Part shown: in pieces, positions 32,601 through 44,704 of the stretch
Numbering within the stretch: position 1 is the stretch's first letter
How the letters are laid out: every line of letters begins with the position of its first letter
Assembly: GCA_004519485.1 (NCBI GenBank)
Contig: CP038115.1
Location: 558,001-622,000 of the forward strand
Source: Nannochloropsis oceanica
Taxonomy: Eukaryota; Sar; Eustigmatophyceae; Eustigmatales; Monodopsidaceae
Direction of reading: 5' to 3'
DNA: 64,000 nucleotides
Position numbers and translations under genes: made by a program
Notes under the pieces: generated by a model
Seen by the model: only the letters and a program-made list of their open reading frames with translations
Told to the model about the DNA's origin: nothing
Databases searched by the model: none

Positions 32601-35125
32601 CTCCTCGCCCGCGCCCTCCTCCTCGGTGGGGGCAAGGCGAGAAGGGCAGCAGAATGGAGGGAGGAGGAGGAGGGAGAGGAAGGAGGAGAGGGCGGGTGGG
32701 TGAGGAAGGAGGCACGGGTGGTGGAGAAAATGCGGGAAGAGGCCGCGGGATGTGCGGAGGGGCTGGTGTTTCCTCCCAGGTGGCAGCTTAAGGTACTAAT
32801 CCTCGACATGGCTTTGCGGTCATTTGGGGCGCTGGTCGATGCCCTTCCTCCTTCCCGCCCTGCCCCTCCCTCCATCCCTGTCTCCGCGGGCTCGGATAGG
32901 AAGAGGAGGAGGAGGGCGAAGGCAAAGACGAATTTGATGACGTTGGCGCGAGCTTTCCTCGTTACCACCAGCAGCAGCAGCAGCAGCAGCAGCAACACCA
33001 ACAGTCATCCACCAGCAGCACCAGAAGGAAATTCAGCATCACCCGTAACACCATCATCATCACAATCACCACCACTACCACCTCCTGCCACCACAGCAGG
33101 AGCAGGAGCAACAAGGACATCCGACATTGTCGACTTGGAAGCCTCGCCCCTCCTTCTCGTCCTCCCCCTCTTCCTCCAGGATTGGGTGTCCCTCGGGTGC
33201 GCCGCTGCTGCCTCCGTCGTGGAGAAGGAAGACGACCTCCTTCCCGCCCTACGGCAACGAGGCTTTCTCTTCCTCCTCTCCACCCTCCACTTCTTTGCTC
33301 CCTTCCCCGACCCCGACGCCCCTCCCTCCCTGCCTCCCTCCCTGCCTCCCTCCGTCCTTGCCCCCTTCACATCCCAGCTCGCCAGCGCCCTGACACCCAC
33401 TCTCGCTGCTGATTCTTCCTCCCCCTCCTCCCTTCCTCCCTCCCTCCTCTCCTCTGCCTGCGCCCTGGTTCTTCTCGCCCTTCGTTTTAATCTTCTTTCT
33501 GACCCCCTCCTCCTTCGCCGCCTCCTCTACCAACTACTCCCCTCCGACGCCGCTCTCCTCCTCCTCCTCCCTTCCTCCCTCCCCTCTGTCATCCAGACAG
33601 GAGAAGCTGCCTCAGCAGCCCCCCCCCCCCTCCCTCCCTTTCTCCCTACCTACCTCTTCCCTTCACCTCATCCGCCTCCAAGCCACCGCAGCCATCTGGG
33701 TCTACCTCCACACCCCTCCCTCCCTCCCTTCCTCCCTCCCCCCCTCCCTCCTCCCCTCACTCCGATCCATCTTCACCTCGTCCCAGCGGGCCGGAGGGAA
33801 GCTCCTCCCCCTCCTCCTTCTCCATTGGCTTGCCGCTCTGAAAATTATCCTAAAATGGGAAGAGGAGGAGGGGGAGGGAGGGAGGGAGGGAGGGGCGGTA
33901 GTGGCGGGGGAGGAGGACGGAAGGGGCTGGTGGGTGATGATGACGGCGGCGGCGTGGGTGATGGGAGAGGAGGGAGTGCAGGAAAGGGAGGAAGACGTAA
34001 CATTTCTGTTTGCACTGATTGAGAAAGTGTTGCAGCAGTGCGCGTGTCCGATGACCCCATCCTCCTACCCTACCTCCTCCTCTTCTTCCTCCTCCCTTCC
34101 TTCTCCCCCCGCGCTCTTGAGCTACTCCTTTCCTTTTTCTCCTCCTACCTGTGCTATTTCTCCTCCTGTTGCTGCTGCTGCTGCTGCTGCTGCTGATGCT
34201 GATGATGCTGTTGTTGAAGGGAAGGAAAGCGCACGGTCAAGATACCTCGTGAGAGCAATTTTAGGACTCGGTGGGAGGGAGGGAGGGAGGGAGACCCAGA
34301 GAAAGCAGGAGGAGGAGGAGGAAGAGGAGGAGGGACAGAGCCTCTTGTATCATACTCTCCTTACTGCCGTTGCCCTATTTTCCTCTTCTGACCCGCCCTC
34401 CCTCCTTCCCTTCCTCACCCCCTCTCGGCTCGCCTGCTTCCTACGTGCGCTGTCGCATGGTCCTGCCCTCCTTCCCGCCCTCCCTCCCCCCCTCCGTCAC
34501 ACGGCCGTTAAACTCCTCACCACTCTCTTCCTCCCTTCCCTTACTTCCTCACCTTCCTCCATCTCCTCCTCTTCCTCGCTCCTGCAAAAGATCCTGGCCG
34601 AAGAAGAACGGAGCGAGGGAGGGATGGAGGGAGGGGAGGAGGGATGGAGAGAGGGAGGGAGGAAACTATGGCATGCAGTTTTGGAAGTAGTCTTTCTGCC
34701 TATCTATCGCTTGCTCCCCGAGCTCTTCGACAAGGAGGAAGGGAGGGAGGGAGGGAGGGAGGAAGGGAGGGAGGAGTCGACTGAGCCGTCAGCTGCAGGC
34801 GGGGTCCTTCCTCCTCTTCGTCTCCACCACCCCCTCTCCCTCCTCATCACCCCTCCCTCCCTCGAGCTTCTGGACCTTCCCGCTGCCATCCCTCCTCTTT
34901 GCCCTCCCTCTCTCCTTCCCTCCCTCCTTCCCTCTCTCCTGAATTACGCTCTCAGGGCCTTCAAATTTGGCTTGCGATTGTTGTCGGTTGAGGAGGAGGA
35001 GGAGGAGGAGGAAGAAGGGGGGGAGGGAGAGTTCGAAGAGGTGGAGGGGGAGGAGGCGAATGTCATCTTGTCTTCAGCCCTGTGGAAATCCGTAGCAAGG
35101 CTGTTATCAGCCTGTGCAGCAGCAA

Positions 35126-35157
<32 letters not shown>

Positions 35158-36440
35158 GCAGATGGGCTGAAAAAAGAGGGAGGGAAGGAGGACGGGGAGG
35201 AAGAGGAGGAGGAGGGAACGGGGACAGAACTCCTCCTGCTGGTGGGTGTGGCTGCGGAGGTCATGTTGACAGAGTTACTCTCCTGTCCTGCTTTCTCAGG
35301 CGAGCAGGAAGGAGGTAGGGAGGAAGAGGGAGAAGGAGGGGCTCGACGAGACTCTTTCTTGACGTCACCTTTTCCTTCTGCCGAGGAGGAAGGGGAGGAG
35401 GGGTGGGAGGGGAGGGCCGCACAAGAAGCAAGCCAGCTGCAGCAGCTGCAGCGACGACAAGCACAGAAGGGGCTCGAAGGATGGTTCTACATCACCGACG
35501 CCCTCCTCCACTCCCTTCCCCATCCTTCCTCCTTCAACCTATTAGCCAGTTGCACCGAGGCACCGCTACTCGCCCTCGCCGGACGCTTTCCCTCCCTCCC
35601 TCCCTCCCTCCAGCTCCTTGTCTTCTCCACAGTCCGAGCACACCTGCAAGCCCGCGGAGGGAGGGGGAGAGAAAGGGAAGGGATTCCTTCCTCGACACTC
35701 TTCCGGGTATTCGGACCTCTGGCCATGGAGGCGTTGGCTCTTCCTCCTCCTCTTACTCCTTCCCCCCCCCCCCCCCCCCTCCTCCTCCTCCTCCTTCTGT
35801 TCCGTCTTCTTCTTCGTCTTTAACGGCTGAAATAGGGGAAGATGGAACGGAGGGCAAAGAAGAGAAAGAAGAGGAAGAAGAGGAAGAAGAGGAAGAAGAG
35901 AAGGATGAGGAGGACGACTGGGCCGGCTTCGAAAGCGCACCCCCTCCTCCCCCTTCCTCTCTCCCTTCCTCTCTCCCCTCCTCGGCCTCCTCCTCCCTCC
36001 TCATCACCCCTGAGCAAGAACCACTCCTCGCGGAAGCCCTCAAAATTGTCGTCCTGGCTTTCACCCACCTCCCCTCCCCCCCTTCCTCCCTCCCCATCCA
36101 CCAAACCCGCCAGCTATCCCTTCTCCTCCCCCTCCTCGCTGCCCTCCTCCCCGCCCTCCCTCCCTCCCTCTCCCTTCTCCCCCCCCTCGTCGGCCAAGCC
36201 CTCCTCGGGATGGCGAAGCAGGCCCCTCTTCCCTTCAAGGAAGCAGTACAGGCACTCCCTCCTTCTGCCACATCGGCTCTAGAAGTTTCTTTGCGCTCTG
36301 CAGCAACAACAGGAGCAGCAGCAGCATCATCATCGGGTAGCTGTGACGGTAGACGAGGAGGAGGAGGAGGAGAAGGAGGAGAAAGAGGAAGAGGAAGGGC
36401 GGGGGGAGGACTCAAAATTGACATGAGTCGGTACCAATGA
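23647..36440 (+). CDS. HEATR5: HEATR5-family HEAT-repeat protein (Laa1/HEATR5B-like)
   Basis: Exons: 23647-23886, 24039-24381, 24676-24758, 24922-25059, 25385-25474, 25595-25855, 26069-26249, 26468-26657, 26828-26908, 27440-27539, 27690-27819, 28068-28117, 28444-28782, 28940-29033, 29177-29393, 29542-32089, 32271-36440. Blocks colinear with HEATR5 include KADIFKALTLLFNADRGNDV, EALIALCLKGLEDPASSLQV, HGHANALVLLLKGVRNVEGA, VRSLDAAVAAFAKSFPLQDD, TWALHALDLLVRSLEV, FPPRWQLKVLILDMALRSFG and a C-terminal LKIDMSRYQ. The family binds AP-1/AP-1-associated adaptors and supports endosome-to-Golgi traffic. GGGA and CCTC tracts inflate the sequence with Glu/Gly- and Pro/Ser-rich insertions. Four frame changes are needed, at or close to G/C runs near 29307, 30933, 33619 and 35762. 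The donor at 24759 is GC. The N-terminus is uncertain: the frame opens upstream of 23647 without another ATG. Confidence 0.82.
26940..27180. repeat. AT-rich 40-base minisatellite in a HEATR5 intron
   Basis: About five to six tandem copies of a 40-base unit containing ATGATGATATATTGTTAATT and TTTTATAATTACCATTATGA, drifting outward. It lies in the intron between 26909 and 27439 and contrasts sharply with the GC-rich surroundings. Confidence 0.85.
27837..28060 (+). repeat. Long (CCCT)n pyrimidine tract in a HEATR5 intron
   Basis: Two blocks of uninterrupted CCCT units (27835-27884 and about 27945-28062) lie between donor 27820 and acceptor 28067. They are the largest example here of the intronic pyrimidine repeat. 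Confidence 0.85.
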
Positions 36441-36971
36441 AGGATAGAGAGAGGTGGGATTTTCAGGGTCTACGTAAAAAATGTCTATATAAGAAGGCAT
36501 GGACATGTGGTTTCGTCGTATGAGATACACCTATAGAATGAAAATGAAATTGATAAATAAATGCTTGTTCTTTGCGAAATATTTGCCGTGTGTTGTCGGT
36601 CGTCATCTTTTTATTTATTTTTCTCGGTGTGCGTGCGTCTTTATGTGCGGGTACGTGTCTTCTTGCCCTTTTTCTGATACCTCCTCTCCCTCCTTACACC
36701 CTTGCCTCAATCATGCATGCCCCCCACCCCCCATAATGGCGGCCCATCAAGACCTCCTCCTCTCCCTCCTTCTCTCCTCCTCTCTTCTCCTTCGTTTTCC
36801 CTCCTCTCCTCCCCTCTCCTCATCTCTCCTTCTCCCTCTTCCTTTCCAATCTTTCTCCTTTCGACCAACCACCGCCTACCTTAAAGGAGCAGATACTCCA
36901 ACATCAAGGTTTCAATCAATCAATCGCCTCCTCTTCCCACGGACACGACAACGACCCCATCAAGCATCCAA
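36441..36971. other. Convergent intergenic region
   Basis: 3' flanks of HEATR5-like (+) and ClpS (-). It includes an AT-rich stretch near 36530-36620 likely to hold polyadenylation signals, and a CTCC-rich stretch near 36750-36860. No gene is supported. Confidence 0.45.
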
Positions 36972-38082
36972 CTAATCGCCTTTTCTCAAGGGCTCCACAT
37001 CCGCAATCACCGGCGGCTTGTTCCGACAGATTAATTCAGCGACGGTCTCCGCGCTCTCCTCGTCACAAATCAGCACGATCGCCTTCCCCTTGCTCTGTGC
37101 CTCTTGGAAGGCAGCCACGGCCTTCATGGCACCGAGGCCCGCGATTACCTTGCACAGCACCTGAGGGAGAGGAGGAGGGAGGGAGGGAGGGAGTGGTGAG
37201 GACGCTCCTTCTTTTGATCCTGTGGGAACCACCCTCGGGGACAAGGCGAAAGGGGGGTGGAAAAGAGGGAGGACGGGAAGGTGGGAGGAGCTACAGAGGG
37301 AGGGAGAAAGAGATGGAGGGATAAATTAACAGATCAAGTCCTTGACGCTTGTACATGTCAAGAAAGAACTTCGGCGTTTGCCGTCAAAGCTCTTTTAAAC
37401 GATGTCCCTCTTGACTCGTGCTCATCCCTCTTCCTTCCCGCGATTCAACCCTCCCTTCCTACCCCCTTCTCCATATATTGTGACGCGGTATTCTTTATAT
37501 AATAGCACAACTTGCCCTCCCTCCCTTCCTCTGCGCCTTCCTCCCTCCCTACCTTCACCACATGTCCCTGGTCGTACTCCTTGTCCCCCACCAGCACCAC
37601 AGCAAACTTCTCACTCTCCTCCTCCTTCGTCTCGAATTTCTGTTCAGTCTTCTCTTTGTTCTTGGGAGGACCCACGCGTGTGGCGGTTTGGAGCTGAGGT
37701 TTTTGAAGGACGGCCCCGCCTTTTCCTGGTGGGGGAAAGAGGAAGGAAGGAAGGGAAGGAGAGGGAGAGTGGGGGAGGGAGGGCAAGGGCAGCAGGGAAT
37801 GGGAGATGAGATGGATGCACTAGATCAAATGAGTCCCAAGCACGCCTGAGTGGTAGATAGAGAGAATGAGAGACAAGGAATGGATCTGCTCACGAGCTCT
37901 CTCTCTCTCTCGTTCACCATCCGCGTACCTAGGTTGGGCTTGCCGGGGGATAGGGCTTTGATGGTGGAGTACGAGGCGGGGGAGGGGAGGACAGGGGGTG
38001 GCAAAAAGGCATGTACGGCGAGGATGGGCAACAGCAGGAGTGAGAGGAAGAGCTGGGGGAGAAGGAAGGGTTGTGATCGCAT
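36972..38082 (-). CDS. clpS: Plastid-targeted ClpS-like Clp protease adaptor
   Basis: Three minus-strand exons (38082-37929, 37725-37553, 37160-36972) join in phase to 171 residues. The leader FLLPQLFLSLLLLPILAVHA followed by FLPPPVLPS has the hydrophobic signal and Phe at the cleavage site of a heterokont plastid leader. The mature part EKFAVVLVGDKEYDQGHVVK, then VLCKVIAGLGAMKAVAAFQE and GKAIVLICDEESAETVAELI follows the plant/bacterial ClpS fold: strand with adaptor loop, the VL-KVI helix, then the V-I-C/A-E strand. ClpS delivers N-degron substrates to ClpC/ClpP. The loop usually carrying Asn-Asp(-Asp) reads Gly-Asp-Lys here, so one canonical N-degron-pocket residue is changed. Confidence 0.8.
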
Positions 38083-38791
38083 GGCTTGAAGGCGTCCGGA
38101 GGATCCGAAGGAGCAGCAGGCAGGGAGGACAGGTGGAGTTGCTGTTGCAGCTGTAGGAGTGTGGGGTGGAGGGGCAGCGGTGAGCATTATAATCGAAGGT
38201 TGAGAAAAAGACGACAACGATGGACACTCAAGAAAACATCTACCATATGACATAGGACTTCTACACCTGGAACGTGTGTGTGGGGTTTGCTGCCGCTGTG
38301 TAAAATGAGACGCATATCCTCTCCTTTTCCAACCCTGATCATCATCCACCCTCGCCGCAAGCTTGTGGCGTGCTCGATCCTCGTGACGAGGCGTGCCTTA
38401 TTTTCCCATTGTGGCCCGGACTTTTGCGTGTACTTTTTCGCTGTGGCAGCTTTTTGGCTATGTTCATGCGATAAGTCATGTGCCCAGTAATCCATAATCA
38501 GATACACATAAACCACTAAAGCGCCTTGTCCATGGGAAGGCGCGGCAAAAACCGACACGACGTCGCTAGCTTTCCTTGTCACGCACCGCCGCCGTGTTGC
38601 TTCGTTCGATACACGATACGCACATGGGCTTTCGAAATAAAAGGATTTTACAGTGCCTCGCGGCGTCCGATTCATTGCTAGACACTCCCACGCCACATCC
38701 ATACGTATACCCTGACAGGTTTTGGAAGTGTGGGCAAGGCTGACCCACGCGGGCGACAAGGCAACCCTCGAGCACACGATACCTTACCGCC
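38083..38791. promoter_or_regulatory. Divergent intergenic region between ClpS and alpha/beta hydrolase genes
   Basis: The two plastid-leader genes are divergently transcribed from this 0.7-kb interval. A long minus-strand open frame (about 38187-38777) shows no conserved sequence and no splice logic and is taken as chance. Confidence 0.45.
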
Positions 38792-41071
38792 ATGCTACCA
38801 CTACCACCGCCGCCATCACCACTATTACCACGAAGACGGGCTAACAGCCCTCACCTTCTTCTCCTTCTTGTCCTGGCAGTGCTTCTTGCTGGACAGGTCA
38901 CCGGTGCTTTCGTTTTCCCGTCTCCTTCCCTGTCCTCTCCCCCCCCATATGGGAGACGCGGCATTCTACCTCCCCTCGGGCCCTCCACACTCTCCTTTCC
39001 CCCGCCCACCCAACCGCTACCGACCCTCCACCACTTCGACCTGAATCGACGGGAGGACTCTGAGGTGAGCGTAGATTGAATACCTGGCTCTTTATAGACC
39101 AGTGCCCCTTGTATGTGTATGTATACGTATACGTGTATTCATTAATATACCACCGCCTCTGCTCGACTCAACACATAGTCCTCAATGTCGCACACACCGA
39201 TATGGCACTCAATTTTTACAACGCCATCTGCTGATTCCTCCCTCCCTCTCTCCCTCCTGCAGGACAACCTCCCTGTTGTCGTCCTTCACGGCCTCCTCGG
39301 CTCTTCCCGCAATTTCCGGGGATGGGCGAGCGCACTGCACGAGAGGCTGGAGAAGCCACGCCGCATTCTAGTCCCAGATCTGAGGAACCATGGACAGTCC
39401 CCGCATGTGGGGGGAATGAGCTACAGGTAAGGGTGTCACCCTCCCTCCCTCCCTCCCTCCTTCCCACTCCCATGGAAGCACACATATTGCCTTGCGGGAG
39501 GCTGGATCCAGTCATTTCAAAGTGGTTAGCCCGATCACTCGCATTCACGACCTGTCCCCTCCCTCCCTTCCTTTCCTACAGAGAAATGGTGCACGACGTG
39601 CTCCGGTTATTGGACGCCGAGGGAATCGGCAAGTGCGTGGTGGTTGGCCACTCAATGGGGGGGAAAGTGGCAGCAGGTAGGGAGGGAGGGAGGGGGGAAG
39701 GAGAAGGGGAGGAAGACGTGGAGGCATGTACATGGTATATATATATATCACAGCCATCTTCTCACTTCAGCAACTGTTCCTTCCTTCCCTCTCCTTCCTT
39801 TTCCCCCCATCCTCCTTCTCCTAGCGGCTGGTCTCTCCCACCCTGACCGCATCGCGGGGCTGGTGGTAATGGATATTGCGCCTGTGACGTACAGTGTCAC
39901 CGATGGCACCAACTGGCAAGACACGCATGAGGTAGGGAGAAAGGGAAGGAGGAAAGGAAGGAAGGAGGGAGGGAGGGAGGGAGGGAGGGAGGGAGGGATA
40001 GGAACGGGTACCCTTACAGAGTTCATGCTAATACGACCTCCTCCTCTTCTCCCTCCCTCCCTCCCTCCTTCTCTTTCTTCCCAGGTCATCACCCTCCTTT
40101 CCTCCCTCCCCCTCTCCACCCTCACGGACAAGGGCCAGGTCGACGTGTTATTACAGGAAAAGGGGCTGACAGACGCCGGGATGCGGGCTTTTGCAATGAC
40201 GAACCTCCTGCAGGGAGACGCGGGGGTGCAGTGGCAGATCAACTTGGAGGGAATCAAGAGGTTGGTGGGCAGAGGGACGGAGGGAGGGAGGGAGAGAGGA
40301 TGACGAATAATGTGAGTGTGCGAGCCAAAGCAGAGTTTGCATGGAACGGTGTCAAAAGGTACGTCTCCCTCCCTCCCTCCCTCCCTCCCTCCTTTCCTCC
40401 TTATTTCCTTGATACCGAAAAATCACTGCTCTCTCACACACACCCTTTCGTTCCCTTCCTCCTTCCTCTCTTCCCTCCCTCCCTCCCTCCCTCCCTCCTC
40501 AGTGCTCTCCCTGAGATCGCTGCATTTGACGTGGGTGGCGTAGACTCCTCTTCCTGCAGTGCCGCCTACCCCCATAAGACCCTCTTCCTCAACGGCGGCA
40601 AAAGCAAATACCTGCGGACGGCACACTTGTCCACGATTGCCCAGCTATTCCCCACTTTCTCGCTAGGTACAAGAGAGGAGGGAGGGAGACAAGGAGGAAG
40701 GGTGGGAAGGGGAGGGGGGGAGGGAGGAAGGGAGAGAGCGCGGGATATGTACGTCTGGGGATAAGTTCCAGTGGGAAATTCGATTGCAATCCTTTCCCCA
40801 TCTAATTGTGGATGTCTGCTTCCGCTTTTCTAAACTCCATGCTCTCCTTTCTTCCTCCCTTTCCTTCCCTACCCTTCCCCTCCCTTCAACCCGAGAAATG
40901 CTGTGCTCATCTCTCTTCCTCCCTTTCTTAATCACCTCTCTTCACTCCCCTGCTCTCCTTTCCTTCCCATCAGCCACGATCCGCGACGCCGGCCACTGGG
41001 TCCACGCCGAGAAGCCCGAGGAAACGCTCAACATCATCCAGCGTTACCTCGACGAGGAGCTCGAGGGCTGA
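38792..41071 (+). CDS. ABHD11-like alpha/beta hydrolase with plastid-type leader
   Basis: Seven exons (38792-39064, 39263-39426, 39582-39676, 39825-39931, 40085-40260, 40503-40666, 40974-41071) give 358 residues, phases consistent. The first exon encodes a basic start, the signal LLLLLVLAVLLAGQVTGAFV and Phe after the Ala, a heterokont plastid-leader pattern. The hydrolase core follows: LPVVVLHGLLGSSRNFRGWA (oxyanion HG), LVPDLRNHGQSPHVG, KCVVVGHSMGGKVAA (nucleophile elbow GHSMG), GLVVMDIAPVTYS and ATIRDAGHWVHAEKPEETLN (catalytic His). The spacing and the VMDIAP motif fit the ABHD11/YbfF esterase group. The substrate is unknown, probably an acyl ester. Plastid localisation is inferred from the leader. 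Confidence 0.9.
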
Positions 41072-42088
41072 GGGCGAAAGGTGAAGAGGGATGGAGGAAT
41101 GGAGGGATGGAGAGAGAAGAAGGGATGGAGAAGGGTGTAATAATAAGAGCAGCAGGAAAAAAGTTTCGTGTTGTAGGCATGTACGGTGCCTGAACGGAGG
41201 AATAGATGGAGGGAAGGATGTACAATTTTGAAGGGATAAGAGACATGAAATACACGGCTTTTGGTGAGTGAGTGTGTCTGCATGTCAAAGTTGCTGTGTA
41301 TGAAGTTTAGCTGGCAGTGTGCTGGATCGTTTAGTCTATCGTGTCCATGTCCATCTTTGATTGCCGGAGTGCTTGTCCAGTGTCCTAAGCCGCCGACGAT
41401 GCCGACGACGATGGGCCTTTAAAAAAAAGCAGTTGAGGGTCATTACTATAGCTGAGCGATGCAATAATCTTTCCTTTTTGAAATGGAGCTTTATGTCTCC
41501 AACATGCGAAAATCTGATCTGGAGAAAACCTTTCATGTGTCGTCGAGTCGACAAATCTCCTCACTACACCATGACCCAGGAAACGGCTTTTCGAACGGTT
41601 TTTCAAAGGCCTGTAAGGTAACGAAAACTCCTGACCAGAAAAACTCGTGCTGATTCACTCTGCGTCTCAGTCTCTCACATTTTCCTACCAGCTCAAATAA
41701 GAGCCGGTAGCCGCTCACTTCCAAGGAAGGCGCAAGCTTCCATCACGCTCGCCTACTCTGCCTCTTGCACCCAAATGGCCGTTGTCGCCGTCCGCCTCGC
41801 CCTGCCTGTCATACCTCTGATTAGCAGGCACTCCCGATCAAGATGCCCCCCGGTCATTGTGCTGCATCCTTCTCGTCATTCGTCTACTCCCTCCATCTTC
41901 ATCTTACATTTGCTTGTGTCTAGGCACGGCGGCCCACAGAACGAAGTCTGTTTACACCTCACCTGAATCGTTTCTACCTACGCACACAACCCCCTAGAAT
42001 ATCCTCGCAGGGAAAACAGTCAGCTTGTTCTGTCCTCTCCTCTAAGGAAGAGCAGCGTACGAGCCACCCTCTCACCAGACTCACAACA
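41072..42088. other. Intergenic region, no supported gene
   Basis: Between the hydrolase stop and the PH-domain protein start, both on the plus strand. Several 60-95 codon open frames occur on both strands but none has conserved content or consistent splice sites. Confidence 0.45.
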
Positions 42089-43782
42089 ATGTCTGAGAAA
42101 TTATGTACGTGCTCCTCATTCACTCGCATTCTCTCTTCAATCCATTTACTCACCCATTACCTCAAAATTCTATTTAATAGATGCAGGCGCCCTCCCTGGA
42201 GATGTTGTTTGTATCAGCGGGTAGGTATGTCAATCTTAGATGTGAATAATATCTCTGTGGGTGTAGCTACATGTGCTGCATGGATTAATTTAGCGTCCCC
42301 GGATGACGATCAGAGTATCCCTGTATTGCTAATTTGACGGGAGGCTGCCGGTATCAAATGCTTCCGATCCCTCCTTCTCTCCCCTTTTAACGTCCTCCCT
42401 GCTTCCTTTGCCTCCTTTTTCCATTCTATTTTGTCACCATTCCTCCATCTTTCCCTCCCTCCCACCCTCCCTCCTTTGGAAGGTACCTACAGAAAAAGAC
42501 CCGGGACGGCCGGTGGCAAAAGCGTTGGTTTGAGACTAACGGCTGCTTTCTGACTTACTATAAGGTCAGGAGGGAGGAAGGGAAGGGGAAGGGAGGGAGG
42601 GGAGGGAAGGAGAAAGAGTGAGGGAGAGGGGGGGGGGGTTCAAAACAATTGGACATGTATTGACTTGTTACAACACGAGGGAGGCTGGGAGGGAGGGAGG
42701 GGAGGAGGGAAAGGAAGAAGCGAAGGTGGGATGTCTTGCAAGTGGAAGGAGGGAAGGGCAGGGATTTGGGAACTAGGGATGGGAGGGTACGGTGGTCGCT
42801 AGCAGGGCGCCTACTTGCGTGCCTTTGAATCAATTATCCTCCTCCTCCCCATTCTGCGTGATCCATTCACCCTCCCTCCCTCCCTCCCTCCCTCCCTCCC
42901 TCCCTCCCTCCCTCCTTCTTATCGGCAGTCAAAGAGGATGACCAAGCTGCTGGCCGCCTTGGACCTGGTGCAGGTGGGCACCATCAAAATCACTGAAGAG
43001 CCGGAGCCGGGAGGTAGGGGGGGAGGGAGAGAAAACGGGAAGAGGAGGAAAGAAGGGATTCAGAGGGAGGAGTTGTGTGGCAAAGCGAAATTATTTGGGT
43101 TCTGATTATGTATCGACCACGCCACTTCTTGCCTCCCTGCCTCCCTTCCCCCCTCCCTCCCTCCCTCCCTCCCTCCCTCCCTTCCCTAGACGAGGCCGAT
43201 ATAGGCAGCCTCTTGTCCATCGAATTGAACGGGCGCGTCTACACACTGAAGGCGGCAAACGAAGAGCAGGCGAAGAAGTGGGTGGATGTCTTGAACCAGC
43301 TCAAGGTGCGGAGGGAGGGAGGGAACGAGGGAACGAGGGAACGATGCATGCAAGTCCACCTTGACCGAGATATTCAACATCCTCTCCCTCTCTCCCTCCT
43401 TTCCTCTAGATTGGCGGAAGTGACGTAATGCCTACCAGTGCCGGGAATACGGTCACGAGCGGCGTAGAGATTGACGCGGGGGCGGGCGAGACAGAGTGGA
43501 AGGTGAGGAGGAGGGAGAGAGAGAGGGAAGCAGGGACGTCAAAACGACGCGATAGAGCGATCTGGCGAACAAATCACCTTATTCAAAAAGGGGTGAGGAC
43601 ATTTTTGTTTGTGTCGAGTCGACATGCGACTTACTTTCCTCTATCGACACGACGATGTTGGCACCTCTCACAAAAACAGAAAAAGGTTCATTGCTGCTGG
43701 ATTTGTTAATTAGAAGGCTAGCAAAGGGAAGAGCCGATTAAGGAGAAGAGAAAAGGTGGTGCTGGGAGCGAGGAGGAAATAA
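42089..43782 (+). CDS. Small pleckstrin-homology (PH) domain protein
   Basis: Seven exons (42089-42104, 42181-42220, 42483-42564, 42929-43013, 43190-43305, 43410-43502, 43714-43782) give 166 residues. The PH domain fills most of the protein: SGYLQKKTRDGRWQKRWFET forms strands 1-2, FLTYYKSKRMTKLLAALDLV strands 3-4, GSLLSIELNGRVYTLKAANE strands 5-7, and EEQAKKWVDVLNQLK the C-terminal helix with its invariant Trp. The Lys/Arg pattern in the first strands is compatible with phosphoinositide binding. The tail is short and basic (KASKGKSRLRRREKVVLGAR). The first exon is only 16 bases. The gene lies directly upstream of DGAT1, which has its own PH domain. Confidence 0.82.
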
Positions 43783-44704
43783 GAGATCACAATGTATTTA
43801 TTACTTATTCGTGGCAGAAAGGCGAAAGCGGGGTGGCTGCGACTCGGAGGCAGTGAGAGGAAGAGGGAGGGAGGGAGGGAGGAGGGGATGCAAGCAGGCA
43901 GGCATAAAGTTCCTGCAGGATACAGTTTGAGAGCGGCACGGTGTCGGTGCTGTAGAAATAAATGAAATGTATGTACAGAAAACGTTTGGATAAACAGGGG
44001 ACGCTAGTAGCGTCGTGCGAAAGGAGAGGAAGGAGGATCGAAATCGAAAGAAATAATGAAGAATCTTCTTCAGTCAGCTTAAAGAGAGAGGAGATGTAAA
44101 AGTAATGAGGAGGCAGCGCGAGCGAAAAAAGATCCAGCTATTTTATTTCAGCCTTTCAATTGTTCGTGGGAAGGAAGGAAAGGAGGGCACAGTTAGACAC
44201 ACATGGCATAGCACGATGCCGGCCCATTCTCAACCAATACAAAAAATCACAGATGATCGACTACAGACGCGCTCACGAGATCCTGAAAGGGAGAAAATGC
44301 ACCCGCAACACCGCACGGGCTTATATAAACGCAGACTTTCTCATATGCTGCTTCAGGATTGTCGGTCTGCCCGTATGATAGGGGGAGCTTGCGGGCGGGC
44401 AGCGCTTGGGGAGGAGGTCGAAGAAAGGTCGCCAGGAAGCCGACGTATCAAAGCGATAACGTCTCCGTCACGTTCTGGCCCTATCTAACACAACCGAACA
44501 GGCACACTAACCCTTTCTAAACCACATACACGACAGCAACGACGACGAAGAAACTGCAGCCGTCATCTAGGTGGACCGGGCTGGACAAGGTCTTCCGCTG
44601 AAACCAGAAGCAAAAGGCGCCCCCTTACCCTCGGGGAAAAACGTGCAGGAGCGACGCAACGCGGCCGACCCTTTGAGGCTTCCCTCCCTTCCACCCTCTG
44701 AGCC
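43783..44704. other. Intergenic region upstream of DGAT1
   Basis: AT-rich start (AATGTATTTATTACTTATTC near 43790) likely carries the 3' end of the PH-protein transcript; the rest is presumed DGAT1 promoter and 5' UTR. No gene is supported. Confidence 0.45.

Noticed and set aside
38187-38777. 197-codon minus-strand frame between ClpS and the hydrolase
   Set aside because: Lies in a divergent promoter interval, no recognisable domain, composition unlike the window's genes.
40342-40360. Possible micro-exon ending GTCAAAAG before the hydrolase GTACGT
   Set aside because: Including it breaks the phase into the conserved ALPEIAAFD exon; direct joining of 40260 to 40503 keeps frame.
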